Assembly: GCA_023248595.1 (NCBI GenBank)
Contig: JAHFEG010000019.1
Coordinates: forward strand, 1-36,758
Length of the DNA: 36,758 bases
Direction of reading: 5' to 3'
Source: Myxococcales bacterium
GTDB taxonomy: Bacteria > Myxococcota > UBA727 > JABDBI01
A model generated the notes under the pieces. It was given only the letters and a program-made list of their open reading frames with translations. It was not told where the DNA came from and did no database searches. Both the position numbers and the translations under genes were made by a program. Positions 1 through 7,706 of this stretch are shown here, in pieces; within the stretch, counting starts at the first letter, position 1, and each line of letters opens with the position of its first letter.

Positions 1-272
1 TTTAACCTGGAAGCATGATAAGCAACAGCCTGGCCATGATTACCAGCAGAGGCAGTGACCACTCCTTTGCTTTTTTCTTGCTCATCCAAGAGAAGCAAAC
101 GGTTTAAAGCGCCTCGTTCTTTAAAAGAACCGGTACGCTGCATATTATCAAGTTTTAAAAAGACCGAAGCATTGGTGCTTCTACTTAAATCCTCTGAAAA
201 GATGCAAGGTGTTTTAAAAATAAAATCAGAAATTCGCTCATGCGCTTTTTCTATATCAATAATTGTTACCAT
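1..272 (-). CDS. ilvA: Threonine dehydratase, N-terminal part (cut by window edge)
   Basis: About 90 N-terminal residues of a PLP-dependent threonine ammonia-lyase, which converts threonine to 2-oxobutanoate and ammonia, the first step towards isoleucine. The ATG at 272 opens MVTIIDIEKAHERI. The PLP-lysine motif GSFKERGA and the cofactor-binding loop SAGNHGQ are both readable on the reverse complement. The gene runs off the left edge, so the presence of a C-terminal ACT regulatory domain cannot be judged. That leaves the biosynthetic (ilvA) and catabolic (tdcB) forms, or a serine/threonine racemase of the same fold, unseparated. It is divergent from the nuo-like genes, with about 54 bases between them. 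Confidence 0.85.
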   Translation of the reverse strand, partial: MVTIIDIEKAHERISDFIFKTPCIFSEDLSRSTNASVFLKLDNMQRTGSFKERGALNRLLLLDEQEKSKGVVTASAGNHGQAVAYHASRL

Positions 273-326
273 AGAGAACACCTCTTATGATAGGATTTAC
301 AGGAAAAGACTATTGCAGGAATCGTC

Positions 327-671
327 GTGGTGTCAAACATTGTAGGCTTCTTTCTTATCGCCATCGTAGTGACTTTGTTCCTGCTTTTTGGAGAAATGCT
401 GCAATGGGTGTTTGCACCCAAAGCAAATCCTCCTGTTCGTTTATCACACGCTCTTGATAAATTTTTCTTTCAAGGCGGGCTCCCTAAACACTCAACACGG
501 CACATTGAATATATTCTTCTGATTCATTTTTTATGGATTCTGCTGGGAAATATTATTTTATTTGGTTCCAGTATTTTTCTAAAATTTAACCTCAGTAATT
601 TGCCGCTTATTGGCGTTTTTGCTCTTTTTTTAGGTTTATGGTGGGCATGGCGTCAAGGAATATTAAAATGA
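327..671 (+). CDS. nuoA: Divergent NADH-quinone oxidoreductase subunit A-like membrane protein
   Basis: A 114-residue protein with three hydrophobic segments (about 3-25, 56-80 and 90-106). It ends WWAWRQGILK, which resembles the NuoA C-terminus (YAWRKGALEW type). NuoA is a small membrane subunit of complex I at the junction with the peripheral arm. The usual first loop carrying the YECG motif is replaced by a segment around SHALDKFFFQGG with no cysteine. The identification therefore rests on size, membrane pattern, C-terminal motif and position ahead of NuoB, C and D homologues. The start is a GTG preceded by AGGA. Its stop overlaps the next ATG in an ATGA junction, so translation is probably coupled. 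Confidence 0.62.
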   Translation: MVSNIVGFFLIAIVVTLFLLFGEMLQWVFAPKANPPVRLSHALDKFFFQGGLPKHSTRHIEYILLIHFLWILLGNIILFGSSIFLKFNLSNLPLIGVFALFLGLWWAWRQGILK

Positions 672-1072
672 AATTACCTTCCTTTGTTTACAATTATCGT
701 CGCTATTTTTTCCCATTTTTGGGTGCGCCTTGCTGTGAGAAAATGGCACACTGGCTAAGCGTCGAGGCGTTTTATCAATTTTCGCGCATTGTTCTGGCTC
801 ATAACTCCACACAAACGGATCTGCTAATCATCGTGGGGCGAATCTCTCATAAACAAGCACCCGTCTTGCACCACTTTTATTCCAACATGCTTTATCCAAA
901 CTCTGTTCTTTACTTGAAAGGTTGCGCAACGCACATCGTTGATTATGCCACGATAAAAAATTTGGAAAATTTAATTCCCATCAATAAAACAATAGAAAGT
1001 TGCCCCATTACTTTTGAACAAATCAAAGACGCACTTAAGCACATTAACAAGCAGGAAAATGCGCAATTATGA
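668..1072 (+). CDS. nuoB: Divergent NADH-quinone oxidoreductase subunit B-like protein
   Basis: A 134-residue NuoB-like protein. NuoB holds the last iron-sulfur cluster (N2), which hands electrons to quinone in complex I. The four cluster ligands are visible with near-normal spacing: Cys22-Cys23 (APCCEKM), Cys86 (GCATH) and Cys112 (SCPI). The core DLLIIVGRISHKQAPVLHHFY matches the DxMIVAGTxTxKMAPxLRRxYDQM strand-helix region of the family. Surrounding motifs have drifted: ACCAIEM, GxCAN and PGCPPRPE are all altered. I chose the ATG at 668, which overlaps the nuoA-like stop, over an upstream in-frame ATG at 638 that lies inside nuoA. The 3' end overlaps the next gene by four bases. Confidence 0.78.
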   Translation: MKLPSFVYNYRRYFFPFLGAPCCEKMAHWLSVEAFYQFSRIVLAHNSTQTDLLIIVGRISHKQAPVLHHFYSNMLYPNSVLYLKGCATHIVDYATIKNLENLIPINKTIESCPITFEQIKDALKHINKQENAQL

Positions 1073-1620
1073 GTTCAAATAACCATTTGCAAATACTAAT
1101 TAAAAAACGCCTCAAAGGAGATTTTATTGTTGCCAATCAGAGCGGGCAAGCAGAAGAAAAAATTTTAATTCAAAAAAATCACCTTATTCAAGTCATGCAT
1201 TTCTTAGCCCATGATCCAGACGCTTCTTTAGATTTATTGCTCGATATTTCTTGTCTCGAACATGCGGGAAATGAACAGACATGCCAATGGCAATCTAATT
1301 TTGACAAGCCCCATTTTGAAATTTTTTATTTATTGCGTAGTTCTAAACTAGGTTATCGTCTCTGCCTTAGCATTTTATTAGACGAAAACGAACCGTCCTT
1401 GCCCAGCCTGTCTTCTTTATATTCCAGCGCTGTCTGGCTAGAACGTGAAATGTGGGACATGTTTGGCATCTACCCTGAAGGGCATCCCAATCTTGCGCGC
1501 CTAATTATGTACGCTGGCTTTGCAGGACACCCAATGAAGCGTTCATATCCTATAACGAAAGGGCAAGCCCTGGTCCCCATCTATAAGCATCAACATCTTC
1601 CCAATTTTCTAAAAGAATAA
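1069..1620 (+). CDS. nuoC: NADH-quinone oxidoreductase subunit C-like protein
   Basis: A 183-residue protein of the 30-kDa complex I subunit family, which sits in the hydrophilic arm beside NuoD. The diagnostic C-terminal signature is intact: EREMWDMFG at residues 125-133, GHPNLARL from 138, then GFAGHPMKRSYP at 150-161. The N-terminal 60 residues are weakly conserved, as is common in this family. It starts in an ATGA overlap with the nuoB-like gene, and its stop lies two bases before the nuoD-like ATG. It is the best conserved of the four nuo-like products, which helps anchor the identity of the neighbours. Confidence 0.88.
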   Translation: MSSNNHLQILIKKRLKGDFIVANQSGQAEEKILIQKNHLIQVMHFLAHDPDASLDLLLDISCLEHAGNEQTCQWQSNFDKPHFEIFYLLRSSKLGYRLCLSILLDENEPSLPSLSSLYSSAVWLEREMWDMFGIYPEGHPNLARLIMYAGFAGHPMKRSYPITKGQALVPIYKHQHLPNFLKE

Positions 1621-1622
1621 AC

Positions 1623-2843
1623 ATGAAACAAAATTATTTCTATAAAAGCCGGCACGAGTTGATTCTCTCGCCCAGCGAAGAGGAATCCAGCCCCTATCTA
1701 CATCGCTTTAGTCATCAGCTTCCCACAGAGCTGATACAATCATTTGGGCCCACTCATATTTCTCTGCCTTTTCCGCTTCACTTATCTATCTTACTGCAAG
1801 AAAAACATGTCATGACAGCCAAGACAGAAATAGGATGGCTACACCAAGGTATTGAGAAAGCTTTTGAATCTGTGCCCTGGAAAATGGCACCTTCATTTGC
1901 AACGCGCATCAATCCAATTGTGCCAGCCCCTATTGCTTTGGGATTTGTATTGTCTCTAGAGAAAATTTTACATATCGACGAAAAGATTCCAAAGCTTGCA
2001 CAAGACTATCGTCTTTTGATGCTAGAATGTGCACGTATTTTTCATCATCTGCGCATCATTCATCAAACCGTGGCATTGATTGCTCCTTACGCGCTCATCC
2101 AATTTTCGGCTCATACTTTAAGTCAGGCAAAAGAGCTCCAAACCTCAATCAATTACGATCAAAACAACTACCCTAGATGGGAAATTGGAGGAATAACCCA
2201 TCCCATTTATCAAACATGGATACGTGAATTTCAAAAAACTGCCAATGCGACATCAAAAGCTGTTCACCTTCTTAAAAGAAGTGTTTTAGAAGAATCACAA
2301 ATCCAAAAAAGATTGACGGGGATTGGCGTCATAAATAAAGAAAACGCCTTGTCTTTTGGCATAACAGGTCCATGTCTCAGAGCATGCGGCATTGGTGATG
2401 ATTTACGAAAAAGTCACCCTTACTTTAATTACTTTTCTTACGCACCGACGATTTTTACCCAAAAAGATGGAGATGCTTGGTCTCGGTTTAAAATCCGTCT
2501 TAATGAAATAGAAGCGTCTTTCAACATTGTGCAAAAAATTATTCATGCGCTCTTACAAGAAATAAAAAACGCTGATTTAATTTCCATCCCCAATATGTTT
2601 GAGCAGGGCGATGCGCACTCAGTCCCACCTGGCATGGAAACCTCACACATCGAATCTCCAGAAGGAGAACTTGCTATTACCATTGTTTCTAATGGCAAAG
2701 ACGTTCCTTATCGCGTTAGAATACGCACACCATCGTTTTTTAATGCTGCAGCCATCTCTGCTTTTTTAAAAAATGCTGACATTGACGACATTGTGCTTAT
2801 CATTCTTAGTCTTGGAATCACTGGCCTAGAAGTTGATCGATAG
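1623..2843 (+). CDS. nuoD: Divergent NADH-quinone oxidoreductase subunit D-like protein
   Basis: A 406-residue protein of the NuoD/49-kDa family, the subunit that forms the quinone pocket with NuoB. Family motifs are visible: GWLHQGIEK (71-79, cf. GYLHRGTEK), a GITGPCLRACG stretch, DLRKSHPY, and a C-terminus SPEGELAITIVSNG...PYRVRIRTPSF ending LEVDR. The loop normally read as GPQHPxxHG is GPTHISLPF (42-50), and the DRLDY motif is TRINP (94-98), so the conserved histidine and tyrosine that contact quinone appear lost. The hydrogenase CxxC pairs are also absent. The gene overlaps the 3' end of convergent tsaD by 26 bases. No nuoE-N follows here. Confidence 0.82.
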   Translation: MKQNYFYKSRHELILSPSEEESSPYLHRFSHQLPTELIQSFGPTHISLPFPLHLSILLQEKHVMTAKTEIGWLHQGIEKAFESVPWKMAPSFATRINPIVPAPIALGFVLSLEKILHIDEKIPKLAQDYRLLMLECARIFHHLRIIHQTVALIAPYALIQFSAHTLSQAKELQTSINYDQNNYPRWEIGGITHPIYQTWIREFQKTANATSKAVHLLKRSVLEESQIQKRLTGIGVINKENALSFGITGPCLRACGIGDDLRKSHPYFNYFSYAPTIFTQKDGDAWSRFKIRLNEIEASFNIVQKIIHALLQEIKNADLISIPNMFEQGDAHSVPPGMETSHIESPEGELAITIVSNGKDVPYRVRIRTPSFFNAAAISAFLKNADIDDIVLIILSLGITGLEVDR

Positions 2844-3867
2844 TTATATCGACAGAAACGCTCGCCAAGACATTAAAATCTAAAGAATGACACTGCCCTT
2901 CTTGCAGACGACGCAACGCCGCACGCGCAATCATCACGGCATTATCAACGCAATGATTTTTAGGAGGCAGATACACTTGAATTTTTTCTTGCTCTCCTCG
3001 ATTAATTGCCTCAGAGCGCAAAAGTAAATTTGCGGCAACACCACCGCCTAAAACCAAGTGTTTGATGTCTTGGTTACGGCAAGCCATGAAAGCTTTGCTT
3101 AACAAGGCCTCAACGATGGCTTTTCGCAGGCCTGCACAAAAATCGAATAAAACTTTTCCTTTTATTTCACCATGCTCTTTTTTAAGGTTTTCTATCAAAA
3201 GCCGCGAAGAATTTTTAAGCCCCGAAAAAGAATAGTCCAAGGTTGTCTTAGAACGCATTGCCACTGGAAACACATAGCGATCAGCATCGCCAAGTTCACT
3301 TAAATCGTCAAGAATTTTGCCTGCAGGGTAGCTAAAACCAAGCATGCGCCCAATTTTATCAAAGGCCTCGCCGGCTGCATCATCTCTGGTTTCACCCAAT
3401 GTCTTGAATTGATATCCTTTATCGCATCGGTAAATAGCAGAATGACCTCCAGAAACAATCAAACTAATAAAAGGCGGTGACGGGAACGAAGAATCCCCGC
3501 AAGCTGCCATTAGATGACCTTCAATATGATGAATACCAATAATAGGTACCGAAAGTCCTTGCGCAAAACCTTTGGCGAACTGAACCCCAACCAATAAAGA
3601 TCCAATTAGCCCAGGCCCAAAGGTGACGGCAACTGCTCTGATATCACGAGGCTGGAGTTGAGCTTTTAAAAATGCTTCCTGCACAGCACGAGCGATACGA
3701 CTGACATGTTTTCGAGAAGAAATTTCGGGAACAACACCACCATAAGGCGCATGTGCTTCATTTTGCGAATAAACAATGTCCGCAGCAATGGTTCCATCTT
3801 CCTTTAAAATAGCGACGGCGGAATCGTCGCAACTCGTATCAATCGCAAGTATGTAGGGAAATCTCAC
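2818..3867 (-). CDS. tsaD: tRNA N6-adenosine threonylcarbamoyltransferase
   Basis: A 349-residue TsaD (Gcp/YgjD) protein. With TsaB and TsaE it transfers threonylcarbamoyl to A37 of tRNAs that read ANN codons. The ASKHA-type N-terminus reads ILAIDTSCDD, followed by NEAHAPYGGVVPEISSRKH. The metal-binding HxxxH is His114/His118 in HHIEGHL, and VLGGGVAAN lies near the C-terminus. Length is normal for the family. The gene is convergent with the nuoD-like gene and overlaps its last 26 bases. It is divergent from the DsbA-like gene, across about 109 bases that must hold both promoters. Confidence 0.97.
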   Translation of the reverse strand: MRFPYILAIDTSCDDSAVAILKEDGTIAADIVYSQNEAHAPYGGVVPEISSRKHVSRIARAVQEAFLKAQLQPRDIRAVAVTFGPGLIGSLLVGVQFAKGFAQGLSVPIIGIHHIEGHLMAACGDSSFPSPPFISLIVSGGHSAIYRCDKGYQFKTLGETRDDAAGEAFDKIGRMLGFSYPAGKILDDLSELGDADRYVFPVAMRSKTTLDYSFSGLKNSSRLLIENLKKEHGEIKGKVLFDFCAGLRKAIVEALLSKAFMACRNQDIKHLVLGGGVAANLLLRSEAINRGEQEKIQVYLPPKNHCVDNAVMIARAALRRLQEGQCHSLDFNVLASVSVDITIDQLLGQ

Positions 3868-3976
3868 GTCAAATATCCAACTTGAAAATAGTATGCATTT
3901 TTAATCGTCCAAAGTATTGCATCACAGATAATAACTTGGCAATGCTCTTACAGTTTGAAATGAGAAGGTTTAAAAA

Positions 3977-4942
3977 TTGATGAAAAAGCAACAGTTGTTT
4001 CATTTTTTGCGAGCACCCCAACCGATCATGCTGCTACTAGCATTACTTTCGACTGCCAATTGCGTGCCTAAGGAAGGCTGCGCCTCAGCCTCCAGTGCGA
4101 AAATATCTCCCCAAGTTCTGGAGCAACCCAAAAAAGAAACCAAATGGAGTAGTCTTCCCGCCCTCTCCATGTCTGGGTTATCTGCGCAACAAAAAGAAGC
4201 CTTTCTACAATTCGCCAACGAAGAAATCTGTCCCTGTGATTGCCCAAAATCCCTGGCAGGCTGTTTGCAAACTCCCGAGCAATGCCAGCCCGCAGTTGTT
4301 TTAGCTCAATGGGCAATCGAAAATATGCGCCAAGGTGTCCCATTTGATATTATGGTTGAACCACTCGCAAAAGAAATTGGTTTAGGGTTCAGTGCCAAAC
4401 CACAAATAATTGATTTAGCGTCTTACCACTCTAAGGGTGCATCACAGCCTCTTATGACACTGGTTGAATTTGCTGACTTCGAATGCGCGCACTGCAAAAC
4501 CACGGCAGTGGCTTTAAATACCCTCGTCAAGAAATATCCAAATGAAATAAGGCTCGTCTATAAGCATTATCCGCTCCCTGCCCACCCAATGTCCAAAGTA
4601 GCAGCTATTGCCTCTGAAGCAGCGGGACAACAAGGAAAATTCTGGGAAATGCACGAAGGATTATTTGCCAGCGAGCAACCTTTAAGCGAGAAGCAAATTT
4701 TAACCATCGCCAAACGAATTGGTTTTCTGCCCAAGCAACTCACGCAATTCCAGGCTGATATCAAAAGTTCAAAGGTGACCGAAAAAGTGGATAACAGCAT
4801 GAAAGAAGCGCAAATGCTTGGATTAGAAGGCACTCCCACTATCTTTTTTAACGGCCGTCCCTATTTCCTTTCTTTAGATGTCAGTGGACTTGAAATGCGA
4901 ATTTTTATGGAAAAAATGCGCTCAGCAGCCACTTGCAAATAA
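3977..4942 (+). CDS. Periplasmic DsbA-like thioredoxin-fold protein with cysteine-rich N-terminal domain
   Basis: A 321-residue exported protein. The signal sequence (about 1-27) ends LLSTANC. Signal peptidase I cleavage after STA seems likelier than lipoprotein processing, because Asn precedes the Cys. Residues 85-103 hold a compact cysteine cluster, CPCDCPKSLAGC plus Cys103. From about residue 150 there is a DsbA/thioredoxin_4 domain with active site Cys170-Ala-His-Cys173, a KHYPLPAHP stretch and a cis-proline motif GTPTIFF. It probably makes or reshuffles disulfides in periplasmic proteins. The N-terminal cluster looks like those in some deltaproteobacterial DsbA-like proteins and loosely like CcmH; whether it binds metal or relays disulfides is unknown. 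Confidence 0.85.
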   Translation: MMKKQQLFHFLRAPQPIMLLLALLSTANCVPKEGCASASSAKISPQVLEQPKKETKWSSLPALSMSGLSAQQKEAFLQFANEEICPCDCPKSLAGCLQTPEQCQPAVVLAQWAIENMRQGVPFDIMVEPLAKEIGLGFSAKPQIIDLASYHSKGASQPLMTLVEFADFECAHCKTTAVALNTLVKKYPNEIRLVYKHYPLPAHPMSKVAAIASEAAGQQGKFWEMHEGLFASEQPLSEKQILTIAKRIGFLPKQLTQFQADIKSSKVTEKVDNSMKEAQMLGLEGTPTIFFNGRPYFLSLDVSGLEMRIFMEKMRSAATCK

Positions 4943-5018
4943 ATCTTTTTAAGTCAAACAAGTCACCGCGACATCAAAATTTGATTATTATATAAAAATA
5001 AGATAGTTTGTTAGTAAT

Positions 5019-5288
5019 ATGAGTGACAGAAAAATACATTTTTGGGCTCTAAGCCTGACTGCCCTTTCTTTTATTGCAAAGCTTGTCTCTTTAATTTTCA
5101 TCGGTGAATTACATGTCAATTTGAAAATTCTCGAGTTTGTTTCCATTGCCACTTATTTTATTTACGTGGGATGGCTTGGTTTCGTCAGGCGTCAATTCAA
5201 AGAAGACAATGGTCGATACGTATTCTATGCGACATCCTTGGTCATGCTTGACATCGTAACTTATTACGTTTTTAAGGGCTGGAATTAG
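5019..5288 (+). CDS. Small integral membrane protein of unknown function
   Basis: An 89-residue protein with three predicted membrane helices (about 8-30, 38-58 and 69-86) and a charged loop RRQFKEDNGR between the last two. I do not recognise the family. It follows the DsbA-like gene by 76 bases on the same strand. That gap is AT-rich and could hold its own promoter. No strong ribosome-binding site precedes the ATG. The reading frame is plausible because of its continuous hydrophobic pattern and because no competing gene occupies the region. The left arm of the inverted repeat begins 36 bases after its stop. Confidence 0.6.
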   Translation: MSDRKIHFWALSLTALSFIAKLVSLIFIGELHVNLKILEFVSIATYFIYVGWLGFVRRQFKEDNGRYVFYATSLVMLDIVTYYVFKGWN

Positions 5289-5323
5289 AGTATGAGTTCA
5301 CGCCGATTTGTCATGCCAGCCTT

Positions 5324-5467
5324 CGCTCACTACTGTCCAAGACGTTTCAGCATTCTATAAAAAGGTCGATAAATTAAATTTCCGCGAAGCGGATAACGCG
5401 TAGAGCCCCGGATGAAATCCGGGGGAAGCATTACCCCCATATCCATGAGTGCCAAAGGCCCGAATGA
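5324..5467 (+). repeat. Left arm of long inverted repeat
   Basis: The 101 bases at 5367-5467 are exactly reverse-complementary to 7707-7807. The similarity continues outwards to about 5324 with three mismatches, interrupted by a 12-base insertion (5356-5367) absent from the other arm. The arm contains hairpins: CCGC/GCGG around GAA (5382-5392), an 8-bp stem CCCCGGAT/ATCCGGGG around GAA (5406-5424), and an alternative GGGGG/CCCCC pairing (5421-5438) that shares its G run with the previous stem. There are no transposase-like ORFs beside it. It resembles dispersed palindromic intergenic repeats. Only these two copies are visible here. Confidence 0.95.
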
Positions 5468-5579
5468 TAATGCGCCAAAAAAAGACCCCGCGAAATATTA
5501 AAAATATGGCCTTCACGTTAACCACTGTTTTTTATCAAATGTGCTTGCAACTAAATTCGCAATTATTTTATCATAGGTC

Positions 5580-7640
5580 ATGAACCAAACATCTATCATT
5601 GCATTGTTACTATTTTTTCCCTTGGTCTTTGCATGCACGCAAGCTGCAAATGAAATCCCCAACCAAACAGCCTTAGGGATGGAACATGAATTGGTTTTGA
5701 TTTTCGATCGCCAGCTTTCTGTGGCAGAAGTTTTGGCAGCCCAAGCACAGGATATAAAGTTAGATAAACTGGAGAATATCTCAAGCCTTCAAACTTCCCT
5801 GCAGTCGAGAGGCTTTCTTAAATTATCATTGGCTCTGCCAATCAGAGATTCCGCTGATGTTTTGAATGTTCTCTTATTTCCGTCGCGGGGCTTTGAAATA
5901 GGACAAACCATTGCGGCCTACGGCGTAAAACACGTGGTTACAAGGGTCGCATACGACACGGCTTCACATCGAGAGATTTTGACACTTGATAATGGGGATG
6001 AAGTGCCATGTGGTTCTCCTGAAAACGCAGTCACCTATGCGGACTATGGGTCAAGTGACTCAAGAAACTTCTATTCCAAAACTGATATGGATGGTGAATC
6101 AGTTCTTCTTGAGTTTATGTATCCATTAGTCCCCCCATTCTTTCATCAAGGATTAGGATTCGATAATTTTAACAATATCGTAGGCAATCTTAGGAATCAG
6201 GAAGATTCTTACATAATTCTCGTGAATCAATTTCTAGGCCAAGCAACGAGGCAATTTATCAATTATGATATTGAAGAACTTAAAAAAGATCCGGAATATC
6301 ATTTGCTTCTTCAAGCCTATCGCCTTTTTTTGGTGAAAGACAAGTACAATCTTAACATCGTGAGAGTTCCATTTGATACATTGTATCGCCAAATGCAATT
6401 TGACGATAATAATGATTGGCTAACTCTATATGATCGACAACCGCTGCAGGTGGGCAGTATCCAAATGTCGTTCACCTTGCCCGAAAGCGACAAGCCATTT
6501 CAACCCGATATATGGACAAACCAAGAAAGCGAAAAACTTGCAAGGTCTCTCTATGCGGCTTTTGTAATGCAATGGACGGAGCCACTATGGATTGCGACGC
6601 GTATTTCGGGCAACTTGCGAAAGGGTGTTCCAGATGGTGTCCATGGAAGTTATCGACTGTTCAACAATAAATATACGGCCGCCGGTAGTGTACCCTTGCG
6701 AATTTGTGGATTAGGAAAATATCCGGATGGGTCGAGAGCGACCGGTCATAATTTATATTGTATCGATCCTTCACGGTTAAAGCATTCGCGATCTGGTTTT
6801 AGTGCGCAGTGTTATAGCCTGCTTGGCGACGCTAGAATCGCCCGCAAGGCTGAGGCTGCTATCATTGATTGGGCTCGAATTGATTTTAAGGGTAAGTCGG
6901 GGGTGCCGAATGTTTTGGATTATGCCAACGGATTTGAATACCGGATTTTTGGCAATCAGCTCATTGAAAATTTTACACCGACGCTGGAAATTATTTCGCT
7001 CCTTGTCGCGCATGCTGAGGCAACTTTTTTTGGCAGAAGAACACAAGATCTGGAATATATAAATCTTGACGATGATGCTTTGGCAAAAACAGAACAGTGC
7101 AAGGCTTGCCATAACAATCGTTATCCATGTAATGCGTGGCAGGTTGCCACGGCCGCGGTTTTTAGTTCCGGTTATCGTGCCGTTCTCGACATTAGTTTTA
7201 TTGAAGCACTTGAGCGCAATCTAGCACTCGATTTCTGGCCAAAAGATGGACCCAAAAAAGTTTTTGCTTTTGAAGTTGCTGATAAATTAGTGGCAGAACT
7301 ATATCACAGATACAAAGACAATCCGACGGTGTACCAGATGATGGGGCATCCGCTAGCTGCAATACAAGCGCCACAAAGACTTGGCTTAGCTGAGTGGACT
7401 TATTATTTTGATGACCCAGGATCGTCTTGGACTGCACAGAGAATAGAACTTTTTAATGCTGTAAAATCTCTGTCGGGACACACAGTATCTAAACAAGAAT
7501 TTCTGAATCAAGTCCTGTCGAAATATTTTGATGCAACCTGGACGAACGCCTATGACGACGTGTTATTCTACCTAGAAAACAAGAATCTGGTCAAGCTGGC
7601 TTATCGTGATGGACAGATCTTAGGTTTAACAATTCAATAA
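5580..7640 (+). CDS. Secreted 686-residue protein of unknown function, enclosed by inverted repeats
   Basis: The N-terminus is a clear export signal (about 1-23, hydrophobic run IIALLLFFPLVFACTQA). I do not recognise a family with confidence. Visible points are GMEHEL (Gly33-x-Glu35-x-Glu37), an HGSYRLFNNKY stretch near residue 360, FEYRIF at 452-457, and a cysteine group CKACHNNRYPC (507-517) that includes a CxxCH. The GxExE and EYR elements are faintly like the carboxylate-amine ligase/amidoligase fold, but export argues against an ATP-using ligase. The CxxCH could bind heme c or, with Cys517, a metal. The gene stands alone between 101-bp inverted repeats. The start is supported by the signal peptide, although the ribosome-binding site is weak. 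Confidence 0.8.
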   Translation: MNQTSIIALLLFFPLVFACTQAANEIPNQTALGMEHELVLIFDRQLSVAEVLAAQAQDIKLDKLENISSLQTSLQSRGFLKLSLALPIRDSADVLNVLLFPSRGFEIGQTIAAYGVKHVVTRVAYDTASHREILTLDNGDEVPCGSPENAVTYADYGSSDSRNFYSKTDMDGESVLLEFMYPLVPPFFHQGLGFDNFNNIVGNLRNQEDSYIILVNQFLGQATRQFINYDIEELKKDPEYHLLLQAYRLFLVKDKYNLNIVRVPFDTLYRQMQFDDNNDWLTLYDRQPLQVGSIQMSFTLPESDKPFQPDIWTNQESEKLARSLYAAFVMQWTEPLWIATRISGNLRKGVPDGVHGSYRLFNNKYTAAGSVPLRICGLGKYPDGSRATGHNLYCIDPSRLKHSRSGFSAQCYSLLGDARIARKAEAAIIDWARIDFKGKSGVPNVLDYANGFEYRIFGNQLIENFTPTLEIISLLVAHAEATFFGRRTQDLEYINLDDDALAKTEQCKACHNNRYPCNAWQVATAAVFSSGYRAVLDISFIEALERNLALDFWPKDGPKKVFAFEVADKLVAELYHRYKDNPTVYQMMGHPLAAIQAPQRLGLAEWTYYFDDPGSSWTAQRIELFNAVKSLSGHTVSKQEFLNQVLSKYFDATWTNAYDDVLFYLENKNLVKLAYRDGQILGLTIQ

Positions 7641-7706
7641 CTTTGAAGACGACTCAAGCCTCTTGTGTCCTGGCTTCAATTTGGTAGTGGCCATCCAGAA
7701 ATATCG

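Noticed and set aside
55..345. Open frame of 96 codons on the plus strand
   Set aside because: It lies over the N-terminal part of the threonine dehydratase, whose PLP motifs are clear on the minus strand; the plus-strand peptide has no recognisable pattern.
1623..2843. NiFe-hydrogenase large subunit (Ech/Hyc type) instead of NuoD
   Set aside because: The N-terminal RxCxxC and C-terminal DPCxxC nickel ligands are absent, and the C-terminus ends in the complex I-type LEVDR.
4000..4839. Several open frames on both strands inside the DsbA-like gene
   Set aside because: They are shadows of a gene with a signal peptide, CxxC active site and cis-proline motif in the coding frame.
6777..7112. Overlapping frames on both strands inside the 686-residue protein gene
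   Set aside because: The long frame is uninterrupted over 2 kb with a signal peptide; the inner frames have low-complexity, unnatural composition.
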